This document shows, piece by piece, positions 51,090 to 58,557 of a DNA stretch of 64,000 bases. Within the stretch, counting starts at the first letter, position 1; each line of letters begins with the position of its first letter. Source of the stretch: Clostridia bacterium (lineage in GTDB: Bacteria > Bacillota > Clostridia > Christensenellales > Aristaeellaceae); contig JAFRHH010000033.1 in NCBI GenBank assembly GCA_017433405.1, positions 16,736 to 80,735 on the forward strand. The letters are read 5' to 3'. The notes beneath the pieces were generated by a model that worked only from the letters and a program-made list of their open reading frames with translations, did not search any database and had not been told where the DNA came from. The translations under genes were made by a program, and so were the position numbers.

Positions 51090-51502
51090 AGTACTATGCG
51101 ATTCTTGACACCAATGTTCTGGTTTCAGCAATGCTGAAAGCCGGCTCGGTACCGGGTCTGGTTGCGCTGGAAGCCATGAGCGGAGACATCCTTCCTGTGC
51201 TGAACGATGAAATCCTCGCTGAATATGAAGATGTTCTGAGACGGCCGAAATTCAGGTTTGAGGAAAGAGCGATTCGAGTATTCCTTGAAGAATTAAAGCG
51301 AAGGGCAGTATATGTCGATGCAGGTTCTGTCGAAGAAGTGCTTCTGGACGAGGAAGATGTCATATTCTATGCGGTTCTTATGGAAAAGCGAAAAGAAGAA
51401 GAAGCATACCTGGTGACAGGGAACCTAAAGCATTTTCCGGTTAGAACTTACATCGTAACACCCAGAGAAATGCTGGACATCATACAGGAAGGAAGAGAAT
51501 GA
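51086..51502 (+). CDS. PIN-family toxin (COG1569 type)
   Basis: A 138-residue PIN-domain RNase. Metal-binding acidic residues occur in AILDTNVLVSAML, NDEILAEYEDVL and LDEEDVIFYAV, with YLVTGNLKHFP as the late motif. This is the 'putative toxin component, PIN family' group. It is coupled to the RelB-like antitoxin by a 4-base overlap and ends before a hairpin terminator. Confidence 0.9.
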   Translation: MKYYAILDTNVLVSAMLKAGSVPGLVALEAMSGDILPVLNDEILAEYEDVLRRPKFRFEERAIRVFLEELKRRAVYVDAGSVEEVLLDEEDVIFYAVLMEKRKEEEAYLVTGNLKHFPVRTYIVTPREMLDIIQEGRE

Positions 51503-51555
51503 AATTTCTAAAACTGAACCTGCCTGTGGTCTTACTGCAAAGGAGATGTAAAAAG

Positions 51556-51590
51556 CGGCTCGAAACTTTATCTTACAAGTCTTCGAGCCG
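51556..51590. terminator. Bidirectional terminator between the PIN toxin and trxB
   Basis: CGGCTCGAA (51556-51564) pairs with TTCGAGCCG (51582-51590). The plus-strand side is followed by GTTGTATTATT and the minus-strand side by CTTTTTA. Confidence 0.8.
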
Positions 51591-51623
51591 GTTGTATTAT
51601 TCGGTCATTTTAGCCGTGGAACA

Positions 51624-52541
51624 TTAATGGCTGTCGATATAGCGGCAGGCGGCCAGAGCCGCCACCGCCCCGTCGCCGACGGCGGTGGTCAGCTGGCGGA
51701 CCGCCTTCTGCCGGCAGTCCCCCGCGACGAACACGCCGGGGGTTTGGGTCGCGCAGTCCTCCCCGCTGTCGAAATAGCCCCAGGCATTGAGCTTCGCCAG
51801 CAGCGCAAAGGGCTCGTTTTCCGGAATCAGCCCGATGGCGACGAAAAGCCCGTCGCAGGCGATATCCTCCTGCTTCCCGGTTTTCTTTTCCGTCACAGTG
51901 ACCCCCGTCAGCGCGCCGGCCCCGTCGGTGTTCAGCGCCGTCACGGTAACCCCGGTCCGGCAGCGGACGTTCGGCCGAGCGAAGAGGATCTCCTGCAGCT
52001 TCTTTTCCCCCGTAAAATGATCCAGATCCTGCAGCATGATCACCTCGCTGCATTTTCCGGCCAGCAGGATCGCCTCCTGCAGGGCGGAGTTGCCGCCGCC
52101 GGCCATGCAGACGGTCTTCCCGGTGTAAAAATCCCCGTCGCAGACCGCGCAGAAGCTGATCCCCTCCCCGACGAGGGCCTCCTCGCCGGGCAGGCCCAGC
52201 ATCCGGTGCTTCACCCCGGTCGCGATGACCAGCGCCCGGGCCTCCCGGGTCTGGCCGTCGTCGGTATAAACCTTTTTAACGCCGCCCAGATCCTCGACCC
52301 GGGTGACCTCCGCCAGATCCACGTCCGCCCCCTGGGCCAGAATCTGATCCAGCAGCGCCTCCGCGTATTCGTTTCCGCTCATCTGAGCGGTTCCGGGCCA
52401 GTTTTCGACCTTCGGGCTGTGGGTAATCTGGCCGCCGCAGCCGTGCTTCTCCAGCACCGTAACGGTCTTTCCGTTTCTCAGGGCGTAAAGGGCGGCGGTC
52501 ATCCCCGCCGGCCCCCCGCCGATTACAATGATATCAGTCAT
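51624..52541 (-). CDS. trxB: Thioredoxin-disulfide reductase
   Basis: A 305-residue flavoprotein: FAD site IIVIGGGPAGMTAALYA, redox pair C131-A-V-C134, nucleotide site AGGGNSALQEA and GVFVAGDCR. The NADPH phosphate-binding HRR is replaced (MLQDLDHFTGEKK), so NADH or another donor is possible. It starts 10 bases after nrdD, whose product carries its own thioredoxin domain, so it probably recharges that enzyme. Start ATG 52541; the longer frame runs into nrdD. Confidence 0.93.
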   Translation of the reverse strand: MTDIIVIGGGPAGMTAALYALRNGKTVTVLEKHGCGGQITHSPKVENWPGTAQMSGNEYAEALLDQILAQGADVDLAEVTRVEDLGGVKKVYTDDGQTREARALVIATGVKHRMLGLPGEEALVGEGISFCAVCDGDFYTGKTVCMAGGGNSALQEAILLAGKCSEVIMLQDLDHFTGEKKLQEILFARPNVRCRTGVTVTALNTDGAGALTGVTVTEKKTGKQEDIACDGLFVAIGLIPENEPFALLAKLNAWGYFDSGEDCATQTPGVFVAGDCRQKAVRQLTTAVGDGAVAALAACRYIDSH

Positions 52542-52551
52542 ACGCTCCGCC

Positions 52552-54972
52552 TTATCCGGCCTGCTGCTGGGCCAGCATCCCCCTGATCTCGGACACGCCC
52601 TTGTATTTAACGAAATCCGTCCCGTTCTGGTCCAGCACCACCAGGGTCGGCGCCTGCCGGATGCCATACCGGTTCGTCAGCTCCACATTCTCCGTCGCCA
52701 GCACCTTCTTGAACAGGAATCCGTTCTTTTCCAGCAGGTTCACCGCCAGCTTGCAGTTGGGGCAGGTGGCGCTGACGAACAGCATCGCCCGCACGCTGGC
52801 ATGGGCGCCCTTCTTTTCCTCCGCCGGCTCCTCCTTCTCTTCCGCCTTCGCGGCCGCCTTCGCCACGGTTTCCACCGGCACCGGGCCCTTATGGGTCAGC
52901 CGGGAATGGCCGATATCATAAACCAGCCGATCCCGGAACTCCTGGGCCTTTCCGTCGTTCCAGTTCTGAACCGGACGGTAATAGCCCGTAATCCGGCTGT
53001 AGATCTCCGTCTTCGCGCCGCAGTGGGGGCAGACCGCCTGCTCGCCCGTCAGATAGCCGTGCTCGGCGCAGACGGAATAGGTCGGGCTCATGGTATAGTA
53101 AGGCAGCTTGTAGTTCTCGGCAATCTTGCGCACCAGGGTCGCGGCGGCCTTCCAGTCCGGCAGCTTTTCGCCGAGGAAGGCATGGAAAACCGTCCCGGAG
53201 GTATAGAGGGTCTGCAGCTCGTCCTGCACGTCCAGGGCGGAGAAGATATCCTCGCTGTAGCCCACGGGCAGATGGCTGGAGTTGGTATAGTAGGGCGTCC
53301 CGTTTTCGTTGGCGGTGATGATGTCCGGATACTTCTCCTTGTCATGCTTGGCGAAGCGGTACGCCGTGGATTCCGCCGGCGTAGCCTCCAGGTTGTACAG
53401 ATCCCCGTACATCTCCTGATAGTCGCTCAGCCGCTCCCGCATATGATTCAGCACGTCCCGGGCGAACTGCTGGGATTCCGGATGGGTCAGATCCTTCCGC
53501 AGCCAGGCGGCGTTCAGCGCCGCCTCGTTCATGCCGACCAGGCCGATGGTGCTGAAATGATTTTCAAAGGTTCCGAGATACCGCCGGGTATAGGGATAGA
53601 GCCCGCCCTCGAGGAGCTTGGTAATCACGGTCCGCTTGGTCTTCAGGCTCCGGGCGGCGATATCCATCAGCTTGTCCAGCCGCCTGTAGAAATCCTTTTC
53701 GTCATAGGCTTCGTAGGCCAGCCGCGGCATGTTGATCGTTACCACGCCGATGGAGCCGGTGCTCTCCCCGCTTCCGAAAAAGCCGCCGCTCTTCTTCCGC
53801 AGCTCCCGCAGATCCAGCCGCAGGCGGCAGCACATGCTGCGCACGTCACTGGGCTCCATATCGCTGTTGATATAGTTGCTGAAATAGGGCGTCCCGTATT
53901 TGGCGGTCATCTCGAAGAGGAGCCGGTTGTTCTCCGTCTCGCTCCAGTCGAAGTCCCGGGTAATGGAATAGGTCGGAATCGGATACTGGAAGCCGCGGCC
54001 GTTGGCGTCTCCCTCGATCATGATCTCGATGAAGGCCTTGTTGACCATGTCCATTTCCTTCTGGCACTCGCCATAGGTGAAATCCATCTCCTTCCCGCCG
54101 ATGATGGCCGGAAGGTTCTTCAGATCGTTCGGGCAGACCCAGTCCAGCGTGATGTTGGAGAAGGGCGCCTGGGTTCCCCAGCGGCTGGGGGTATTGACGC
54201 CGTAGATGAAGCTCTGAATGCACTGCTTGACTTCCTTCTGGCTCAGGCTGTCCACCCGGACGAAGGGCGCCAGATAGGTATCGAAGCTGGAGAAGGCCTG
54301 GGCGCCGGCCCACTCGTTCTGCATGATGCCGAGGAAGTTGACCATCTGGTTGCACAGGGTGGACAGATGGCTGGCGGGGGCGCTGGTAATCTTGCCCGGC
54401 ACGCCGCCCAGGCCCTCCTGGATCAGCTGCTTCAGGCTCCAGCCCGCGCAGTAGCCCGTCAGCATGCTCAGATCGTGAAGATGGATCGCGGCGGAACGGT
54501 GCGCGTCGGCAATCTCGTTGTCATAGATTTCGCTCAGCCAGTAGTTGGCGGTAATCGCGCCGGAATTGGACAGGATCAGGCCCCCCACGGAATAGGTCAC
54601 CGTGGAGTTTTCCTTCACCCGCCAGTCGTTAATCCGAAGATAGTTGTCCACCAGGTCTTTATAGTTCAGGAGCGCTGAATTGACGTTGCGGACCTTTTCC
54701 CGCTGTTTCCGATAGAGGATATAGGCCTTGGCCACATCGGCGTAGCCCGCCTCGGACAGCACCTTCTCGACGCAGTCCTGAATGGTTTCCACGGCGATCT
54801 GCCCGTCCCGGATCAGCGGCTCGTATTCCGCCGTCACCCGCAGGGCCAGCATATCGATCACGCTGGGATGATACTGCTTGTCCAGCGCCTCGAAGGCCTT
54901 GGTAATCGCCTTTGAAATCTTGCCGATCTCAAAATCGGCCACTTTCCCGTCCCGTTTCAGCACCTGATACAT
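52552..54972 (-). CDS. nrdD: Anaerobic (class III) ribonucleotide reductase with fused thioredoxin domain
   Basis: Reduces NTPs to dNTPs without oxygen using a glycyl radical. 806 residues: ATP-cone (~1-90), barrel core (~100-630), zinc site with C635, C648, C651, the glycyl-radical loop RITGYYRP with Gly663, a charged linker (~690-718), then a thioredoxin-like domain (~720-806) with CPNC at 737-740. Common NrdD enzymes take electrons from formate; the redoxin domain and adjacent trxB suggest thioredoxin-type reduction. Regulated, it seems, by paired NrdR-like boxes upstream. Confidence 0.95.
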   Translation of the reverse strand: MYQVLKRDGKVADFEIGKISKAITKAFEALDKQYHPSVIDMLALRVTAEYEPLIRDGQIAVETIQDCVEKVLSEAGYADVAKAYILYRKQREKVRNVNSALLNYKDLVDNYLRINDWRVKENSTVTYSVGGLILSNSGAITANYWLSEIYDNEIADAHRSAAIHLHDLSMLTGYCAGWSLKQLIQEGLGGVPGKITSAPASHLSTLCNQMVNFLGIMQNEWAGAQAFSSFDTYLAPFVRVDSLSQKEVKQCIQSFIYGVNTPSRWGTQAPFSNITLDWVCPNDLKNLPAIIGGKEMDFTYGECQKEMDMVNKAFIEIMIEGDANGRGFQYPIPTYSITRDFDWSETENNRLLFEMTAKYGTPYFSNYINSDMEPSDVRSMCCRLRLDLRELRKKSGGFFGSGESTGSIGVVTINMPRLAYEAYDEKDFYRRLDKLMDIAARSLKTKRTVITKLLEGGLYPYTRRYLGTFENHFSTIGLVGMNEAALNAAWLRKDLTHPESQQFARDVLNHMRERLSDYQEMYGDLYNLEATPAESTAYRFAKHDKEKYPDIITANENGTPYYTNSSHLPVGYSEDIFSALDVQDELQTLYTSGTVFHAFLGEKLPDWKAAATLVRKIAENYKLPYYTMSPTYSVCAEHGYLTGEQAVCPHCGAKTEIYSRITGYYRPVQNWNDGKAQEFRDRLVYDIGHSRLTHKGPVPVETVAKAAAKAEEKEEPAEEKKGAHASVRAMLFVSATCPNCKLAVNLLEKNGFLFKKVLATENVELTNRYGIRQAPTLVVLDQNGTDFVKYKGVSEIRGMLAQQQAG

Positions 54973-55048
54973 GGTTCTCGCGCTCCTGTAATTTTTTCTG
55001 TACAGCCGCGCGGGAAACCACCTGCCCCCCCTCGCGGCGTGCCCACAT

Positions 55049-55117
55049 ACTATACCACACCGCCTTCGGAGAAGTCAATATATTGGTGAAGAAAAAACAG
55101 GATAAAACTATATCTTG
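55049..55117 (-). promoter_or_regulatory. nrdD promoter with two NrdR-box-like sites
   Basis: Minus-strand TTGACT (55073-55078), 18 bp, TATAGT (55049-55054). CAATATATTG (55076-55085) and CTATATCTTG (55108-55117) match NrdR boxes. They lie 32 bp apart, about three helical turns, which is one of the spacings used by NrdR. The first overlaps the -35. The 150-bp gap 54973-55122 has no gene. Confidence 0.7.
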
Positions 55118-55122
55118 TGGAT

Positions 55123-55818
55123 TCAGCCTTCCACGCCCCGGAGGGAGACCTCCCGGACAAAGCCCCGCAGGATCTCCGCGTAGCCCCGCAGCTCCCCCTC
55201 CGACGGCGCGTGGAGCCCCGCGAAGGGGACCGTATCGCGGTCGGTAAACTGCTGGAGGAAGAAGCGCTCCGCCCCCCGGAGCCAGGCCCCGATCTCCCGG
55301 AAGGAGGCCGCGTCATGGAGCTCAGCCACCACCGTGGTGCGGAATTCATAGGCCACGCCGGACGCCATTAAAAGCCGCGCGCTTTCCCGAATCGGCGCCA
55401 GATCGATTTCCGGCAGGCCGCAGGTTTCGGCGTAGCGGTCGGGGCTGTTCTTGATGTCCATGGCGGCGTAATCCACCAGCCCCGCCTCCAGCAGGGCCCG
55501 CAGCCGCTCCGGATGGGTGCCGTTGGTGTCCAGCTTCACGGCGAAGCCCATTTTCCGGATCTCCCGGAAGAGCGGCGCCAGATCCGGCCGCAGCAGGGGC
55601 TCGCCCCCGGTGAAGGCGACGCCGTCCAGCAGCCCCGTCCTTCGGCTCAGGAAGCGGAGCAGCTCCGCCTCGTCCATGATCCCGGGAACGGAGCCGTCCA
55701 GCAGCTCCGCATTATGGCAAAAGGGGCAGCGCAGATCGCAGCCCCCGAGAAAAACCGTGCAGGCGACCCGGCCGGGAAAGTCCAGCAGGGTCATCTTCTG
55801 CAGCCCATGAATGATCAT
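55123..55818 (-). CDS. nrdG: Anaerobic ribonucleotide reductase-activating radical SAM protein
   Basis: A 231-residue radical-SAM enzyme that installs the glycyl radical on NrdD. It starts MIIHGLQKMTLLDFPGRVACTVFLGG and has the cluster C27-DLR-C31-PF-C34, then GGEPLL. This is the NrdG2 (TIGR02495) group. Located upstream of nrdD but with a promoter in between. It follows ddh in the dap operon, with repeat R8 in the gap supplying GGAGGA. Confidence 0.92.
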   Translation of the reverse strand: MIIHGLQKMTLLDFPGRVACTVFLGGCDLRCPFCHNAELLDGSVPGIMDEAELLRFLSRRTGLLDGVAFTGGEPLLRPDLAPLFREIRKMGFAVKLDTNGTHPERLRALLEAGLVDYAAMDIKNSPDRYAETCGLPEIDLAPIRESARLLMASGVAYEFRTTVVAELHDAASFREIGAWLRGAERFFLQQFTDRDTVPFAGLHAPSEGELRGYAEILRGFVREVSLRGVEG

Positions 55819-55828
55819 ATCCGCGTTT

Positions 55829-55859
55829 CCTCCACGAACGTCCGCTCACGTCCGCCATG
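55829..55859 (-). repeat. Palindromic repeat copy R8 (degenerate half element)
   Basis: GTGAGC...GTTCGTGGAGGA is a decayed form of the GTGAAC..GTTCACAGAGGAG module between ddh and nrdG; GGAGGA serves as the nrdG ribosome site. Confidence 0.55.
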
Positions 55860-55860
55860 C

Positions 55861-56838
55861 TTACAGCAGGTGCGCCCGGATCTCCTCCCCCGACAGGATG
55901 CACAGATCCGCCGGCGCGATGTCGAACACCGTCTTGCAGCCGAAGATGTTCCGCACGTGCATCCGGCCGATGGCCCGGGCGCAGGCGATCAGCACCGAGG
56001 CGGTGAATTCCGGATTCGAATCCAGCTTCAGGGACAGCTCCATCACATGCGCGTGCTCCCGATCCCCGCCGGTGGCCCCGCACCGGATCACCTTTCCGCC
56101 GTGGGGCAGCCCCCGGTGATCCCGGTTCAGCTCCTCCTGCGAGATAAAGGTCACCGTCGTATCATAATCGGCGAAATAGTTCGGCATTTCCCGGATCCGC
56201 TTCTCGATCAGGGCCCGGTCGGCGCCCTCCTCCGCCACCACGAAGCATTCCCGGGTGTGCTTCTGGCGCGTGGTCAGCTCGGGGTTTTCCCCGGCCTGCA
56301 CCCGTTCCACGGCTTCCCGGACCGGCACGGTATACTGCCGGGCGTCCTTCACCCCCGGAATCCGGCGGATCGCGTCGCTGTGGCCCTGGCTGACCCCCCG
56401 GCCCCAGAAGGTATAGTCCTTTCCCTCCGGCAGCACGGCGTTCATATACAGGCGGGCCAGGGAGAACAGCCCCGGATCCCAGCCGGCGCTGATCAGGGCC
56501 GTATGCCCGGTTCGCAGCGCCTCCCGGTCCACGTTTTCGAAATGCTCCGGAATCCGGGCATGGGTATCAAAGGAGTCGATCACGTTAAAGAGCCGCGCCA
56601 GCTTCGGCGTCATCTCCGGCAGATCCGTCGCGCTTCCGCCGCAGATGATCATCACGTCGATCTCCCCGACGAAGTCCTCCGCCCGGGCTGCCGCGTAGAC
56701 GGGAACGCCGGTCAGGGTTTTGACCCCGGCGGGATCCCGCCGGGTAAAGACGCCGACGACCTCCATATCCGGATTCTGCCGCGCCGCCAGCTCCACGCCG
56801 CGCCCCAGGTTGCCGTATCCGTAAATCCCGATCTTCAT
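55861..56838 (-). CDS. ddh: meso-Diaminopimelate dehydrogenase
   Basis: Converts tetrahydrodipicolinate to meso-DAP in one NADPH-dependent step, for lysine and peptidoglycan. 325 residues with the Rossmann start MKIGIYGYGNLGRGVE, ICGGSATDLPE, VIDSFDTHARIPEHF, SAGWDPGLFSLARLY, WGRGVSQGHSDA and HVRNIFGCKTVFDIAP, all classic for Ddh. It follows dapB in the operon and bypasses the succinyl or acetyl branches. Confidence 0.96.
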   Translation of the reverse strand: MKIGIYGYGNLGRGVELAARQNPDMEVVGVFTRRDPAGVKTLTGVPVYAAARAEDFVGEIDVMIICGGSATDLPEMTPKLARLFNVIDSFDTHARIPEHFENVDREALRTGHTALISAGWDPGLFSLARLYMNAVLPEGKDYTFWGRGVSQGHSDAIRRIPGVKDARQYTVPVREAVERVQAGENPELTTRQKHTRECFVVAEEGADRALIEKRIREMPNYFADYDTTVTFISQEELNRDHRGLPHGGKVIRCGATGGDREHAHVMELSLKLDSNPEFTASVLIACARAIGRMHVRNIFGCKTVFDIAPADLCILSGEEIRAHLL

Positions 56839-56842
56839 TCCC

Positions 56843-57586
56843 TTATCCCTCCTTCAGTAAATCCTTCATATCATACAGGCCCGGCTTCCTTCCGATCAGG
56901 AAGGCCGCGGCCTTCAGGCTTCCCTCCGCGAACACGCCCCGGCTGAAGGCCTCATGCTTCAGGGTGATCCGCTCGTTCTGGGTTCCGATCATGACCTCGT
57001 GGATCCCGACGATGTTGCCCATCCGGATCGCGTGGATGCCCACGTCTTCCGGCTGGCGCTTTCCCTGGCCGCTCCGGCCGGTCACCGCCCGGGCCTCCGG
57101 CCGGACCTCCTGAACCGCCTTAAACAGCGACAGCGCCGTCCCGCTGGGCGCGTCCAGCTTGCGGTCGTGATGCTGCTCGACGATCTCGATCTCCCCCTCC
57201 GGATACAGCGCCGCCGCCCGGCGGACCAGATCCGTCAGCGTGGCGATCCCGAGGCTGTAATTCGCCGCCATGAACACCGGAATCCGCCCGGCCCCCGCGA
57301 GGATCCGGGCCTTCTCCTCCTCCGTCTGGCCGGTGGTGGCCAGCACCACCGGCAGCCCGCGCTTCTCCGCGAAATCCATCAGGGCCCCCGTCAGGCTGTG
57401 GTGGCTGAAATCGATGATCACGTCCGCTTCCTCGCTGACCGCGTCGAAGGACGCCCGGCAGCGGGGATCCGCCCCCTTCGCCAGGGGATCCACGCCGCAG
57501 ACGATCTCCGCCCCCGATGCCCGCGCCGCGCAGGCGCGAACCTCCCGGCCCATGAATCCGTCATAGCCAACCAGAATGATTTTCAT
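56843..57586 (-). CDS. dapB: 4-Hydroxy-tetrahydrodipicolinate reductase
   Basis: Second enzyme of the DAP pathway. 247 residues with MKIILVGYDGFMGREV nucleotide fold, VIIDFSHHSL, VLATTGQT, APVF-like FMAANYSLGIA and the EQHHDRKLDAPSGTA catalytic His/Lys motif. The start overlaps dapA by four bases. Ends four bases before ddh starts. Confidence 0.96.
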   Translation of the reverse strand: MKIILVGYDGFMGREVRACAARASGAEIVCGVDPLAKGADPRCRASFDAVSEEADVIIDFSHHSLTGALMDFAEKRGLPVVLATTGQTEEEKARILAGAGRIPVFMAANYSLGIATLTDLVRRAAALYPEGEIEIVEQHHDRKLDAPSGTALSLFKAVQEVRPEARAVTGRSGQGKRQPEDVGIHAIRMGNIVGIHEVMIGTQNERITLKHEAFSRGVFAEGSLKAAAFLIGRKPGLYDMKDLLKEG

Positions 57587-58479
57587 GCCTTCACCTCCAG
57601 CCCGGCTTCCCGCATCAGGTCAAGCAGCTTCCGCCGGTTGCCCTCCTCCATCTCCGTCAGCGGCAGCCGGACCCGGTTCGCTCCGTAGCCCAGCGCCGCG
57701 CAGGCCGCCTTCGCGGGGATGGGATTGGTTTCGATCATCAGCTGGTTCATCAGATCCAGCAGCTCCAGCTGCAGCGCCGCCGCGCCGGCCACGTCGCCCC
57801 GGAAGAAGCGCCGGCAGATCTCCGCCGTCCGTCCCGGCAGGATGTTGGACACGACGGAAATGACGCCCTTTCCGCCCAGGCTCAGGGTCGGCACGATCTG
57901 ATCGTCGCAGCCCGAATAGACATCCAGCCGATCCCCGCACAGCCGCCGTTCCTTCGCCACCTGGCTCAGGTTTCCGCAGGCTTCCTTCACAGCGGCAATC
58001 CGCGGATGATCCGCGAGCACCGCCAGGGTTTCCGGCAGCATGTTCAGCCCGGTTCGGGCGGGCACGTTATACAGAATACAGGGGACGCCGCTCTCCTGGG
58101 CGATGGCGGTATAGTGGGCGACCAGCCCCCGCTGGGTCGTTTTGTTATAATAGGGGGTTACCAGGAGCACCGCGTCCGCCCCGGCGGCGCAGGCCGTCTT
58201 CGTCCGCTCGATGGCGTGGGCCGTGTTGTTGGAGCCGGATCCCACGATCACCGGCACGCGGCCGCCGACCCGCTTCACGCAGAAGGAGACCACCTGCTCG
58301 AACTCCGCGTCCGACAGGGTGCTTCCCTCGCCGCTGGTCCCGGTCGCCACGATGCCGTCGATCCCCTCCGCCAGCTGCCTGTCGATCAGCCTCCCAAAGG
58401 CTTCAAAATCCACCGCGCCGCCCTCGTCAAAGGGGGTGATGATCGCCGTGGCCGCTCCTGTAAAAATGGTGTTCTTCAT
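57583..58479 (-). CDS. dapA: 4-Hydroxy-tetrahydrodipicolinate synthase
   Basis: Condenses pyruvate with aspartate semialdehyde. 298-residue barrel with GTSGEGSTLS, VTPYYNKTTQRGL, YNVPARTG and the Schiff-base Lys in VAAVKEACG-like (IAAVKEACGNLSQ). First gene of a dapA-dapB-ddh-nrdG run; the 78-base gap to hflX has no lysine riboswitch I can recognise. Confidence 0.97.
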   Translation of the reverse strand: MKNTIFTGAATAIITPFDEGGAVDFEAFGRLIDRQLAEGIDGIVATGTSGEGSTLSDAEFEQVVSFCVKRVGGRVPVIVGSGSNNTAHAIERTKTACAAGADAVLLVTPYYNKTTQRGLVAHYTAIAQESGVPCILYNVPARTGLNMLPETLAVLADHPRIAAVKEACGNLSQVAKERRLCGDRLDVYSGCDDQIVPTLSLGGKGVISVVSNILPGRTAEICRRFFRGDVAGAAALQLELLDLMNQLMIETNPIPAKAACAALGYGANRVRLPLTEMEEGNRRKLLDLMREAGLEVKA

Positions 58480-58557
58480 TCTCGATCCCTCCGACCAATT
58501 CCATTCCGCGTCATTTTATCATACTCCGCGCCGGCATTGTTGTTTTACGGCTGTATT

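Noticed and set aside
52528-54678. A 716-codon plus-strand frame opposite nrdD
   Set aside because: Shadow of nrdD; the minus-strand gene has all catalytic motifs.
58480-58557. Lysine riboswitch before dapA
   Set aside because: The gap is only 78 bases and lacks the conserved L-box sequence.
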